64,000 nucleotides of DNA, taken from positions 71,424,887 to 71,488,886 of the forward strand of contig OX235262.1 of assembly GCA_944472135.2 (NCBI GenBank), written 5' to 3'. Position numbers and translations under genes: made by a program. Each line of letters begins with the position of its first letter. Positions within the stretch are counted from its first letter, which is position 1. A model generated the notes under the pieces. It was not told where the DNA came from. It did no database searches and saw only the letters and a program-made list of their open reading frames with translations. Source of the stretch: Trichobilharzia regenti. Taxonomy: Eukaryota; Platyhelminthes; Trematoda; Strigeidida; Schistosomatidae. This document shows positions 22,471 to 34,084 of the stretch, piece by piece.

Positions 22471-22800
22471 AAGTAGTCATGACTCCATTATGGATAAAAT
22501 TTTTATTTTTATAAAATCACACCGTGTTGTACAGTAATATTTATTGATGACCACGTTTCAAGCACAAATTATCACCGCTCATAATCATATCAAGGCACTC
22601 AGGCAACTTTCTTGCTTCATTTATATACATGAGTAAAAACTGGTGATTAGACATAGGAATAAGATCAACATAAGATAAAGTACATTCGGAAATAATATTA
22701 GTGTTATCAATAAAATACGATAAGATGGGAAATAAGATGTTTTTATAGTAAAATAAATAACTTGTTAGAATGTTATGATGTCCCTGAATTGAAATAGAAT
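22471..22800. other. Unassigned AT-rich sequence
   Basis: No feature recognised. Confidence 0.35.
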
Positions 22801-22804
22801 TTTA

Positions 22805-23560
22805 AGATTATTTATTATCCTTTTCTGATTTGACTGGTAATAATATTTTCCATATGTCTGGTATTTGCGTTAAGTCATTTCTGTTACATGTGCTCGGTGC
22901 AGACTTGATGAACCAAGATTCAGTAATCAATCTGTCTCTCCGCCTACCTATATTACTTTTTGGAATTTTGACTCTGTCCACCCTATTGAGCGTCGGTGGT
23001 ACAGTGGTTAGGACTCTCGCCGACCATGCACATGGTCCGGGGTTCGAGCCCACGCCGGTGCACACCTGACATCTATGGTCGGCCTGCGAATTTTGGGCTA
23101 CCGACATCCACGCTGAAAATTCCACACTTGTACCAAAAATACGGTGTGGAGTCAAGCTGTAATCAAAAATAAAAAAATAAAATATTGTGGTGTTGTGTAT
23201 TAATTCATGCAGTGCTATTGCTGAGTTTCTTTTTAAATTACTTACCTTCGTGGGATGAGTCATTCTAACCTCAGCTAAATTCTTAAGTCCTCATAATATC
23301 ATTATTCCTGATCTACTAGTTTGACCTATGTAGTTGACCTTACATTTGTTGCATTGTATTTTATAAATTAGATTATTTGTTTAGTTGGGTCCACGGGGTC
23401 CTTTAGCCTACACTGCTTGTCTCTAAGTGAGTTTGTAGGTTTGAATGCCATTCTAATTCCTGCTTTATTAAGAATCCTACGTAGGGCCTGAGGTGTCCCC
23501 CTCCTATACAGCAAAACTGAGATACCCTATGTTCTTTCTTATTTATGTTATCATTATGAT
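22805..23560 (-). mobile_element. PLE with GIY-YIG end, split by a SINE
   Basis: The minus strand encodes MAFKPTNSLRDKQCRLKDP, then NLIYKIQCNKCKVNYIGQTS (GIY-YIG core with Cys pair), then SAIALHELIHN, the SINE, and RVDRVKIPKSNIGRRRD followed by LITESWFIK. The order and spacing match the C-terminal endonuclease of Penelope-like elements. A stop and frameshift precede the GIY-YIG core. Confidence 0.85.
22988..23180 (+). mobile_element. Family-3 SINE inserted in a PLE
   Basis: The tRNA-like head has A box 'ggtacagtggttaggac' and B box 'ggggttcgagccc', followed by body, 'accaaaaatacggtgtgg' and an A-rich tail. It lies inside the PLE endonuclease on the opposite strand, between HELIHN and RVDRVKI codons. 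A short TATTG is repeated at both ends. Confidence 0.85.
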
Positions 23561-24103
23561 GATAAACAAGTTTTATTCTTATACTATGTAGTAATTTTTC
23601 TTATTTTTTTATGTTTTTTAAACCATTTTTACTCCTTTGTTCTCTTATTTCCTATCATTTATCTCCGAATGATTACTCATCAACCCTGTCGATTACGTAA
23701 GACTATCCACATACCTTCAAACACTGTTACTGGTCATAAATTTTGATTTCTTAAGGCATCTATTGTCAATAAACACTCTATACATAAAGCCTTTCAAAAA
23801 ACTACTGTCCTCTAATGAAGGAAAGTTACCATAAGGGATCCCTTTCACGCTCACCTATATGCGTTCATGACATAGAAACTTTTCATAACTACTGCTTCGT
23901 CTAATTTCTCCTTCCAGTCATAAAAATTAGTCAAAATACAATGACAATTTATTGCTGAAACATTTCTATTAGCTTCACTGGCAGACAAAACATGCTAACC
24001 ATGTTGTATATGGAATGAAATGTATTCACATTATGAGAAGTAAATAATCTCATTACATGATGCTATGATGTGGAATAACGAAGTTATGCATATCGCTTTA
24101 TCT

Positions 24104-24146
<43 letters not shown>

Positions 24147-24890
24147 ACACATTTATTTCATAAGCAAATTTTTTGTTTATCCTAATTCATCAGGTTATTT
24201 ATTGTTGTTTTGAGCATAAAAGAAAACAGAAGGTGATTTTTTATGCGTTGTTTTTTCTGCCATGTTTACTGTTAATTTTTATTGTTTAACTCATGTAATA
24301 TTAGAACATAATAATGTTAGACAGTATATGTCTGCGTGAATAATGCAATAAATAAAATCTCTTCTACTTAGTTTTACATAGAAGCACAAGTAGAATTCTT
24401 TTAGGACTATAGATATCCTAAATTACACACGAGAGCTCAAGAAACACTGAACATGATTGAATTATGCAATAGGTTAGTTACTTACATTGCTTGAAAGCTT
24501 CTGAGTATCAACTGGTAATAACACTGATGTCTTTTTGTATAGCCGACTATTCTACTAGATGTATGCTTTAGCCGTAAGACTGAGTGACTCTCTTGATTTA
24601 ACCACGGTAACTTTGCGTCCAGTCTGGTTGTCCTGAAACCCAAATACTGAAGACAGACAACTGCACACACAACTGCACAACTGCAGGTTTTTAATGGATA
24701 CATAAAAATAAAGGAGGAGTATCGCGAGAGTATAGAGTTATCCAAGTACAATGCACAGTCCAGTGGCTGGACTCCTATTCCCTCAAAGTCGAATTATATG
24801 CAACCAATCTTCTTTGAAGAACCCAAGTGGCGACAAGTAAATTGAACAATTAAGGTTAATCATAATAGAAAAGATTTCAAACTCAAGTGG
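23561..24890. other. Unassigned sequence with AT microsatellite
   Basis: Holds an (AT)n run at about 24107-24141. Otherwise there is no gene, RNA or named repeat; the minus-strand 89-residue frame at 24482-24751 shows no signature. Confidence 0.45.
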
Positions 24891-24894
24891 ATGA

Positions 24895-25605
24895 TTTGCA
24901 ATTAATAGTGTTCTCTGAGCTGGTTAGTTTATTTGCGGAGCTTTCGTCGTCTTTCTGGACGACATCTTCAGTGCAGTATTTAGCATAAAGTCAAATGATT
25001 TAAAAATCTTCATGAATGATGATACAATTGCGTCTCCTGGTGACCAACCATCTTCACATATGTATTGACCGTTATCTATTGATTGGGATTTTAAACTTTC
25101 TGGTCATCTGATTTGCTTTTTATTAGTTGATATATTTCATCTATATTAACGTGTTTATTAATTGCATTTTCGTTTGAGTACCAGGCTTCTAGGCTTCCCT
25201 GGCACATTTGGTGTTTCCTCTGTTTAAGATTTTGATATTATCCCAATCAAATTGATGTCCATAATTGTCTGTATGCATTCATACTAAAGAATTTATATCA
25301 TATCGTTTCACGACTGTTTTGTGTTCTTGGATTGTTATTCGAAGGGGACGCTCACTTTGGCCGATGTAATGTTTTTTACAGTTCATACAATTTATTTTGT
25401 AAATGGTGTTAATTTTAATCACTTTTTTCTACCGGATCTTTTGGTTTGCATTAGGTCGAATTAGGCGATTCGGCTGTATCATCATTCATGGAGATTTTAA
25501 ATCATTTGACATTATGCTAAATACTGCGCCGAAGATGTCATCCAGAAAGACGACGAAAGCTCCGCAACTAAACCAACCAGCTTAGAGAACACTATTAATT
25601 GCAAA
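24895..25605 (-). mobile_element. PLE fragment flanked by 130-bp inverted repeats
   Basis: Between the repeats the minus strand encodes YKINCMNCKKHYIGQSERPL and RITIQEHKTVV, a GIY-YIG core with its Cys pair, then HTDNYGHQFDWDNI after one stop. The left repeat (24895-25025) and right repeat (25476-25605) are inverted near-copies, both containing 'ctttcgtcgtctttctgga' or its complement. Penelope-like elements are known to carry pseudo-LTRs that can occur inverted. Confidence 0.8.
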
Positions 25606-25619
25606 AGGTTAATCATTTC

Positions 25620-25869
25620 AGGCTTCATGCATTTTACGAATTTCTTTGGTCTCCTTAACATTTGAGGGTTAAAAAACTCAGGAATCTGATTACTTCAAAG
25701 GACTCTTGAAATAGAGCACCATCTGCAACTTGTACAGAAATACCATCAACACCAACAGCCATAGGACTGTTAGTGAGTAGCTATCATCTAACAAAAGCAG
25801 AAGTCTTGAATGCTACGAAGTTGTAAAGCAGCAAGACTATACTTGATCCCTCTGGAAGCACTGGAAACT
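25620..25869. other. Unassigned sequence
   Basis: No feature recognised; may be the decayed start of the following LINE. Confidence 0.3.
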
Positions 25870-26450
25870 GCAAATTTATTTTAGAAGTGCTTCAACACTG
25901 CGAATAAACGTTTATAAACCACATCCAACAGTTATATCGTGCCATATGCAAAGTGGCTCACAATGGGAAGCTACATTAAACTGTTGAATTGAAGAAAGGA
26001 GTGAGACAAAACTGTTGATATTTCTGGGTGTGGTGAAGGGGATCATGCATCAGACCGCGAGAAGTGATAAGACGGGCATACGATGAGCCACTAGAAAGAC
26101 TTTAATAGATCTGGACTTCACGGATGACTTAGGTCTTTTGTCGTACAAACTAGAAGGTCTGAACGTGAAAAACAATAAGTTGACAGAAAAAACAGGGAGT
26201 CAGACATAGAAAAGACAACAATAAGACCCCATTACCACCAGCGAAATAAATCTAAGGGAAGTCACCAGAACATGAAGCAATATACTACCGATTGACTGAG
26301 ACGAGTAGTGGTATACCACCCAGAAGCACCTTCTCTTGCAGCCTCTACATGAGTTAGAAGAATCATTCTGAATATAAAAACAATAAACAGATGCTTTAAT
26401 CTAATTTGTCATCTGCAACTCAATATGTTTAGGCTCAAAGATAAGGAAAT
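25870..26450 (+). mobile_element. Decayed RTE-like reverse-transcriptase fragment
   Basis: Plus-strand frames give KVAHNGKL, KKGVRQNC (the GVRQGC motif) and, later, DLDFTDDLGLLSYKLEG (the FADD catalytic box with T for A), then EINLREVT. All are RTE reverse-transcriptase landmarks in the right order, broken by many stops. Confidence 0.7.
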
Positions 26451-26829
26451 AAGTAAAAATTCATTTAAATAAGTGTTCAACTCATACGAAATTAGCAGTA
26501 TACTTCAGTGTTATACAGAGTTATCAATGCATCATCACCTTGACCCCCATTCGAGTTGACTATATCTTTCACAATATCTAATTATATCCCTGTGATGTTA
26601 CTATTAGTAACTACTGTGATAAGGATTGAAAAGAAGTTTCTGGAGATTCGACCGAATTCAAAACTCATTTCATCATAGAACTAAGAAATCTGAATCCATG
26701 ATAGCATACTCACTTCCTAATTACACGTATTAAAGTTTTGTTGTTTTCTCCTATCGATAGATGCCAACCAATTTCGAGCATTCTCCTAGATAATATCGAT
26801 TCGTGACAAAATCATTAAGAAATGCTCAC
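26451..26829. other. Unassigned sequence
   Basis: No feature recognised. Confidence 0.35.
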
Positions 26830-26970
26830 CAATTTAGGCTCAGTGGTAACGCCTATGATTTCAGCACTGGGTGACGCGGGTTCAAATCTCAGAAATGACC
26901 TAAGCTCCTTCGAGGTTGCAGATAGGCCTTGATGATGATGAGCGCCGAATGCCTCCAACTACCTAATAAC
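26830..26970 (+). mobile_element. Family-5 tRNA-like SINE
   Basis: 'ggctcagtggtaacgcc' and 'gcgggttcaaatctcag' are A and B boxes at tRNA spacing. The body 'gccttgatgatgatgagc' then 'ctccaactacc' resembles fragments near 31120 and 62120. Confidence 0.65.
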
Positions 26971-27849
26971 TTAAATATATTGTTAAAACTCTATATTTGT
27001 AAACATTATAGAAATAACTTCAGTGTTATTGACTGCTTTTCGGTATCAATTATGCATTTGGTGTGTAACTGTGATTGTTTTGTAATTTGACAATGATGCA
27101 CCACTAAATATCTGAAAGTTGACTGAAGCAAATAACCGGAAAACTATAACAAGATATTAAATGGTCGAGTGTGTGAGTTATCCTCGAAACAAATATATAT
27201 CCCAGTCATTTCCTCCTGCATTGATAAGACAGAACAGAGGTAGTCCATTACAATCAGAATTCCCTCAGATATTCAGTTCGATTTTACATAGTGGTCAGGC
27301 ATTTATATCTTAATGATTCAGCGGGCTACAATGCCTGGAACTAATGTTCCTGTAGGTTGTACCGTTCTAGAAACGCAATCTGGACTAAAAGCACTTCCTA
27401 TAATATTGTAACTCGTCCAAACTATCTTGGAACTCTGTGAGCGAAGTCCTCCTTTTTTCAGATAGGGATGTACTTGCAGTTACCTTTTTGCCTCGGATGA
27501 CCGGCAAGACAGCTATGCTGTCCTTCCGCTCTATTAAGGAATTAGGGTCAGAAAAGGTCGACTCCCAAAAAATTGTGCATTCCAACTTACCTCATGGCAG
27601 TCCCTAACAAGAAGCAATATCTTATTACGGTTGCAATTAGAAAAACTAGTACAAACAGACTGCGTGTGACTTACCTCAAGTAGGTATCCCCTGGACTCTG
27701 TGGTCACTCATGGTTTTTGAGGTCGGAAAGTAATAAGCACTCACATTTCCATGGGCAAACACGTCTGACGCTAGTTATGGGACTATATACACATGTATAT
27801 GATGTAGACTGAAAGAAGTTAGAATTAGCGGGCTTTTAGATTCTGCTCA
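26971..27849. other. Apparently unique sequence
   Basis: No mobile-element family recognised. The minus-strand frame 27385-27585 (66 residues, Ser/Glu-rich) ends in a stop and does not resemble a family I know. A possible 13-nt micro-exon lies just upstream of it (27591-27603). Confidence 0.4.
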
Positions 27850-28000
27850 AACCACTGAATGACAACTTGCTCTCGTCATATCCTGGAAGTCCTAAGTTCA
27901 ACCTGTGGTATACTCATTTGTGTACACTACTGAAAGGTCCCAAACGGCTACGAAACAGGATTGTCCAGTACTCCTAGGTTTTCAATGATTTCATATATTT
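27850..28000 (+). mobile_element. Family-2 SINE remnant
   Basis: 'gaagtcctaagttcaacc' (B-box region), 'actgaaaggtcccaaac', 'ctacgaaacagg' and 'ttgtccagtactcc' appear in the family-2 order. Confidence 0.6.
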
Positions 28001-28049
28001 TGTATACTGAGTCGCGGTGGAATATAAGTTAAATTCACTCAATCTGTTA

Positions 28050-28435
28050 TAAATCAACACTTAAAAATCCCTTTTGTTCCATTTTATTCTCTTCTCAGTC
28101 TTCAGCCTCACCTATTCTCTAAACTTCCTGAAATTTCTATTTCCCAAATGCATATATAAATTAATGATTAATTGAAGTAGAAATTGTTATGTGTTTTTGC
28201 ATTCATAATATTCTGGATTTTGAATTTCCTAAATTGACAATACATTTCCTGTGTAGTATAAAATAAATGCAATTTCAGGTAGGCTTCAAATGATAAAAAC
28301 CTGTGAAATTGGATCTTTCTCGCTTCATGAAAATTAATCAAGAGGATTACATTTGGGAAGAGAACGGCTTCGCAGATGAAATGTAAACTGATGAATACTG
28401 GTCTTCACAAGGCGATAATATCCTCAGAACTGTCT
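28050..28435. other. Unassigned sequence upstream of a PLE
   Basis: Could be upstream, decayed PLE sequence; no motif was readable. Confidence 0.3.
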
Positions 28436-28439
28436 AATA

Positions 28440-29870
28440 TATAGGAATGCACTGAACGACAGTGGTTTAGTGATAAAATGTTTATTGTCTGTGGAGGCAA
28501 CTCAAAAACTGAAGACTTGATGATAAAATTCAACTCATGCTACTCGAATCTCCGTTTCACAACAGAACACGATGAAAATGATACTATTAAATTCCTAGAT
28601 GTTTTTCTAGCGAAAGGGACTGATGTCACAATTGAAAGATCTATATTAAGGAAGTCTTCATGGACAGGACAGTACATACATTGTAGGAGTTTTGTTCCAG
28701 TGCAGTATAAAAAGAACTTAGTCAGAACGCTGTTCAGCAGAGCACGGAAAATTTGTTCTGACAGTATAATTGAGCATGAAATAAAAACTCTGAAGGATAT
28801 TTTATTTAAGAATGGATATCCTGAGAAGTTCATTAATAAATACTCTAAAGAAATGAGCCCCAACAAACTATCCAAACAATTTCAAAGAAATCTATTTATA
28901 TCAGTTTGACATTCAAAGGAGATAATGTACAAGAAGTTGTCAAACGAAGAATCGATAAAGCTATAAAGACAACTTATTATTCTGCAAAACTTGCTTTCTT
29001 TACCACTACCAAGCGAGTGCCTCAACAATCTGGAAAATACCAGTCGCCATTCCTCGACACTTCAAACTGCGTATATCAATGTGGGTATGTTTGTGGAAGT
29101 AAATGCATAGGTCGTACAGAAAAGCGATTATCTACTCGCATAATGGAGCATTTGCCAAATTGGTTGAAAACAGCTGAATGCAGAGTACCAAAATCTCAAT
29201 AACAAAACATCTTGTAGACTATGGACATGACATCGACGCGGTCAAGTCATTCACCATTGTCAGCAAACAAAGAAACAAGAAGATGCTTGCAATTGCAGAG
29301 GCTCGTGCGATTCAAGCTTACAAACCAGGTCTCTGTGTACAAAAGAAGATGGTCGTCACTCTGAATCTACCATGGTAATACGTTTTACTTATTATACTAC
29401 CTAATATTATTATTACTGACTCATTTAAAACTATCTCTTATCAGTAGGATTATCTTAACTCACTTCAACACTATTATTATTATAACTATTACTACTGATA
29501 CTACTTTGTTTGCAATTCTTGATATATTTTCTAATGACTAATTTCTTATCTAAGTGATTTAATTGAAGCATAATGTATTTAATCTTAATTTTATTCTCTC
29601 ACAATCCATCTCCTTTTATCTATTTGAACATGACCTGGAAAACATTCTCACCTGTCTTTCTGCATGATTAATTCAATGTAGTTTATTTGCTTATCACTCT
29701 TATATCTCCCAATGTAATTTCAATCATTTATATATCCGTGTTTTCAGGGTATTCTGCTGACGAGTTCTACCAAAATTCGACGAATTCATTAAATCCTGCT
29801 TTATTACCATTTGTTGCTTGTTTTTTTTAAAATTCTTATCGGGAAATAAATGTTTTCGATAAAATATTCA
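28440..29870 (+). mobile_element. Penelope-like element, RT end plus GIY-YIG endonuclease
   Basis: The best PLE copy in the window. Frame 28478-28909 begins just after the catalytic box (FSDKMFIVC, where YxDD is expected), continues through FNSCYSNLRFTTEHD and IKFLDVFLAKG, and RT-thumb text up to NKYSKEM. One frameshift near 28909 leads to QCGYVCGSKCIGRTEKRLST (GIY-YIG core, Cys-rich). A second near 29190 leads to HLVDYGHDID, IAEARAIQAYKPGLCVQKK and the stop after LNLPW at 29378. The N-terminal RT is missing, so the copy is 5'-truncated and defective. Sequence to about 29870 may be its 3' UTR (inference). Confidence 0.88.
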
Positions 29871-29879
29871 CTAACCACT

Positions 29880-30419
29880 CACATGGTCCTGATTACCTCC
29901 CTGGACATCTCTCTTAAACCTCGCTTAGTTGGTATTAAAACTTGACAGAGGAAGAAGGTTGAGGTTACCTAAGCCAATCTGTATGAGAAGAACAACACTA
30001 CCGTTTCTAGAACTTCACAGCTAAAGCTTAATAGCATATGTTCTACTAGAAGAGCAAACGAACGAAGAAAACTGAATGACTAGTTGGTTTTGTATCAACA
30101 AAGTCCTAAAACGTGGATGGAAATCAGCTTCGTACTTTATTAAAACTGGGGCATTAAGATCACTCAGTCAATATTGACGGGTGTAACTCCCTATTTTGCT
30201 TGATTACTAATTTGACATAAGCATTATACAGATTTAGATTTTATCTGATGATGTGAACAGATTCAGTTCTATGAGCTACTGAGTATAACCGGACACACCA
30301 GTGATAAGATCGGCACCAAGAGGATGAAATACTAGTCCGTTATTTAGGTCACTATGATCTGCTTTAAAGTATTTAATGTATAATAGCATAATACAGTTAA
30401 TGTATAAAGATTACAGAGC
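29880..30419. other. Unassigned sequence
   Basis: No feature recognised. Confidence 0.35.
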
Positions 30420-30570
30420 AAAAATATATTTGTAACCAGGAGAACCTGGATTCTATCCCTGATGGGATGAAAAGTACATACGAGAAAAAGGTCCCAGACT
30501 AGGACGAAAAAGGTATGCAGTACTCTAGTAATGATTTTTTGTGATTCTTTAACTCAAGGTAGTTCGTAAT
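30420..30570 (+). mobile_element. Family-2 SINE remnant
   Basis: 'tgtaaccaggagaacctgg' (tRNA-like 3' half), 'ggtcccagactaggacgaaa' and 'gcagtactctagtaatg' follow the family-2 order. Stem II is GTCC/GGAC, intact. Confidence 0.6.
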
Positions 30571-30924
30571 CAGTTGAATTACAATGTTTAATTAGTATCC
30601 ACAATGACTTCAAAACCTTTGCGTGATGACAGAATTTCAGCTTGTAAAATTGTATCTTTCAAAGAGTCTATCATTTTGACTTACTAATATGAAGTCGTAG
30701 TTTATCCGGATGTATGATTACGACCAGTATAGTAGAGTATAAAATTGGAAGGGCACAAGTTAATATGGCTATTTCTCTCAAATTTTCACTAATACACTAT
30801 ATTGAGTGTTTAAAAAGTTATCTTTGGATGGCTTTTTGGCCTTTTTCATACGAGACTAACGGTATATAGCACATGGCTAGACTATTTAAATACATAATAA
30901 TCGGAATAAACAGAAAGACTCAAA
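30571..30924. other. Unassigned sequence
   Basis: No feature recognised. Confidence 0.35.
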
Positions 30925-31100
30925 TGTTACCTTGTAACCGGAAGGTCCTGGTTTCCAGCCCGATGAGTGGGCACTGTGAAGAGTCCCAAACTAGGATAAA
31001 ACAGCTGTCCAGTACTCTGTTTTTCTAATGGTTCTCTAACCGATGTCAAGTCATGATGAAATTCTGTAACTAATCAAGTCTCTTCAAACCAACACTTGAA
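30925..31100 (+). mobile_element. Family-2 SINE, 3' two thirds
   Basis: 'accttgtaaccggaaggtcc', a B-box relic, 'gaagagtcccaaactagg', 'acagctgtccagtactc' and 'aatggttctctaaccg' are all present. Stem III is the perfect ACA/TGT hairpin. Confidence 0.7.
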
Positions 31101-31119
31101 GACTTAACTGTGCTAGATG

Positions 31120-31290
31120 GTTGGAGGCAACTGATAATAAGGCTTCTGGGCATTCGCCTATAAAGGTTTATTTGAAACCTGTGAAGAACCCATATCTGCT
31201 GTGAGATTCAAACCTGAGTCAGGAATGTTACCTTGTGAATTGTTGGGGCCTTCAACTGATTTCCAGCAGAATTGTAATAGACACACTGAC
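31120..31290 (-). mobile_element. Family-5 tRNA-like SINE remnant
   Basis: On the minus strand 'cacaaggtaacattcc' and 'gactcaggtttgaatctc' act as A-box and B-box relics; the plus strand starts 'gatggttggaggcaactg', shared with 62120. Confidence 0.5.
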
Positions 31291-31649
31291 TGAATGAACC
31301 CTAATGATCAGGCAGTGTACATGAAAAAAGGAAATGTGCTCGGTCTCTGCTGAGCGGTTCGACTCCTAGGACAAAAGTTTCAATGGTATTAACAGAGACC
31401 GATCATCTCGATCCAGTATAATTTCATTTTTTAACAGATGACACCTTCTGCATAACTTGTGAACCCTAAGGTTCAGTAGCCTACTGGAAAATACTTGGGA
31501 GTTTAAGACGATGACTTCCGGTTCAAGTATCCATCGGAAATTCATCGTGAACTGATCCGACTTACAGGTACCAAATACGATGAAAGACTTCCCATCGATT
31601 CCATTGTCAGTCATCATCGTCATCTAAGTAATACCGTAATACTGGTAAT
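31291..31649. other. Unassigned sequence
   Basis: A minus-strand 85-residue frame (31366-31623) shows no known signature. Confidence 0.35.
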
Positions 31650-33010
31650 TAAGCTGTACGTGTACATGCGAGTCAGTTACTGAGTCTTATGTTATATTTC
31701 ATTAAATAACAAGTTGCATTATCTTCCATACACTTATCAGTTCAGTAACGTGTGTCTCATTATTTCAGCATAAGTAAGCTCATGGAATAAATGTAATTAA
31801 GGTTACAGTTGTGTGAACGTGAGTGGAAAATCACACGATAGAATAAATCAGGCGATTCTAAGTTCGAAAGGTAACATATGTAATTAGAACATGTGATATA
31901 GTCACATGAACCGACAAACGTCATCTCAGGTGTTTACAAAACAAGTATAATAAAGTAATTCCACGGTATTTTCATCATTATTTTGGTTTTTTTTGTTTTT
32001 ATTGCCGACTGACTGATTTTGGCTCGGAGATGTTCAGTCTCAGTTAATATGTCGGCTGGCTGCTGGCATTGGGGGGTGGGGGGGGGGCTTCAACAATGTC
32101 ATAAGGTTCACATGCTGTTGTTTGATTACTGATGGGTTCCAGTAGAATTCAGAATTCCCATTTCATCCATTCTGGGACACATTAGTCGGATGTACCTATA
32201 TCTCCAGTGCATGACAGTGATCTCGCTTAAAACTCGAAGCAACCACTCATCGTTTCTAGTGCCGAAGAAGGTGATTCAAATGATGAGTACCATATAGGGT
32301 CCTGGATATCAATACTAACTACACTAAGTTAAAAACATATATGAAATAAAAAGATTTACATGTAACATTTGGTCGCGGAGCTGACAGTTTATCCCCAAAA
32401 GTTCATTTCAGAATATCACCATTCCTAGATCTATCAGAATCATACATGCAACTAACTGTATTCCTCTCAGTTTTCAAAGTCTTATTTTCTCATAAAAGTT
32501 TACTGAAATAAATTTACATAATTATGTCTAAATTGAATTACTTGGACCTCACACACATCATCCTTCAGACTCACTTTCAAAATTAGACTGCTTCAATTTC
32601 TAATTAACTCTCTATATCGTATCAAATTACTTCAATGTATAATTTATCATTCTGTCCACTTACATATATTGTGTTTGTTGTAAAATGACTGACGGTAATT
32701 AACAGGGAGTTTCGGACCTACTATGTCTCTTCAATCTCGAAGGAACTCATGCCCGTTACCGGAAAGATTCGAACTTAAGTAACCCAGTACTGCAGTCAGA
32801 GAAGTTACCGCCCGCCTGTAGCTTACATCCATCTAATTACACCAATTCATTCAGAGTACATTGTGATGATGAGTAATCTAGGATGGTAGTCAAATGGCAA
32901 AACATGACTGATAGAGTTCAGTCTACACACTAACACCAACGACTAAACTCACAACGTTAGTTAATCTTGCCTACTGTCTAAACAAAAAATAACGTCAGTT
33001 CGCTGATGTA
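31650..33010 (+). repeat. Diverged tandem copy of a 1.5-kb repeat unit
   Basis: This block runs parallel, in the same orientation, to 33150-34500. Matches include 'taattagaacatgtgatat' with 'taattagaacatgtagcat', 'gtatcaaattacttcaa' in both, 'agggagtttcgga' with 'aggaagtttcgga', and 'attcagtctacac' type endings. It includes a G-rich run (32071-32087) and, on the minus strand, tRNA-like and hammerhead-like relics (about 32110-32260 and 32700-32830). No protein-coding content is convincing. Confidence 0.75.
32071..32087 (+). repeat. G-run (six G, T, ten G)
   Basis: A 17-base purine-rich run inside the tandem unit; not conserved in the parallel copy. Confidence 0.95.
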
Positions 33011-33051
33011 AACAATCAAAATACTATCGATCACTAGGTATACAGGTTGAT

Positions 33052-33115
33052 TCAGCTGACAAATTTAATGTAGGACGAAACGTGGACCGTCGATTCTACT
33101 GTTAACCATCATCAA
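33052..33115 (+). ncRNA. Degenerate hammerhead relic in left arm
   Basis: 'cagctgacaaatttaatg' then 'taggacgaaacgtgg' and 'ttctactgttaaccatc' keep the core GAAAC segment and the family-1 downstream sequence. The 5' strand of stem II is lost. The same relic is in the right arm on the opposite strand near 49450-49510. Confidence 0.6.
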
Positions 33116-34084
33116 CCAAACAATGCTCTAGTCCTTCTCTAAATCAATTAAACTACTAATCAAACTGCATGTAGGTGTAAGTCAGTGACAGAGTCTCGTG
33201 TGGTAATCATCATACAACAAGTCTCGCCATCTTTCATACACTAATCGGATGACTGAGGTGTATCTCACCATTTCAGCACTATGATGCTTAGCTGACATAT
33301 GTAATTCAGGTCAAGGTCATGTGCACGTGAGCAACAAGTCATAAGTTCATACGATAAAATAAATGAGGTGATTTTTAGTTGAAGAGGCTACATATATAAT
33401 TAGAACATGTAGCATTAATCACATGAACAGAGAAAGGACATTTTAGGTGCTGACCGGACAAATACAAAGTACCAATTATTGATATAATTTTGGTTTTTGA
33501 CTTTTTTTGTTGATTGATTTATATATTGGAGCGGAAATGTTTAATCTCTGTTAACATATCTGTCCAGAGTACGGGTGCTTCTAAGAGGTCTGAGGATTAT
33601 CACGATGTTATTTATTGAAAATGGAGACTGGCACAAGAATTAAAGATGTGGTTTTCATCCTGTTTAGGGTTCATCAGTTGAATGTACAGGAATTTCGATT
33701 GAATGATAGTATTCTATCGGGAGACTCGAACCCCAACACTCACCGTTTCATACACGACAGAACATGATCTGATTTATGGGTCACAAACTGGCTGAAATGA
33801 TTCCACTGGTAACCATCATCCATCATATATTATTTGTGAAGTCTCGTTTTGCAGAATATATACGAAATATGCATGTACTTTTTGTTAACGTGCTATGCTG
33901 ACATTTCATCTTGGGGACCTTATTTCACACTGTCAACATTCGTAGATCTATCACATACTCAAATACATGCAGGGAACTCTAATGATTATAGTTCAATGAA
34001 ATTTGTTTCTATAAATGTATCTAAAGTGAATTTATTAGACCCCATATTTATCATCATTCAGGTATAATTTCAAAATTTGATTGT

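Noticed and set aside
22808..23263. 151-residue minus-strand open frame as a single protein
   Set aside because: It fuses PLE endonuclease pieces with the antisense of an inserted tRNA SINE.
32071..32087. G-run as a G-quadruplex regulatory site
   Set aside because: One run only, not the four spaced G-tracts required, and not conserved in the parallel copy.
31650..33010. CRISPR-like or satellite array
   Set aside because: Only two diverged units, no short regular spacing; the organism is eukaryotic.
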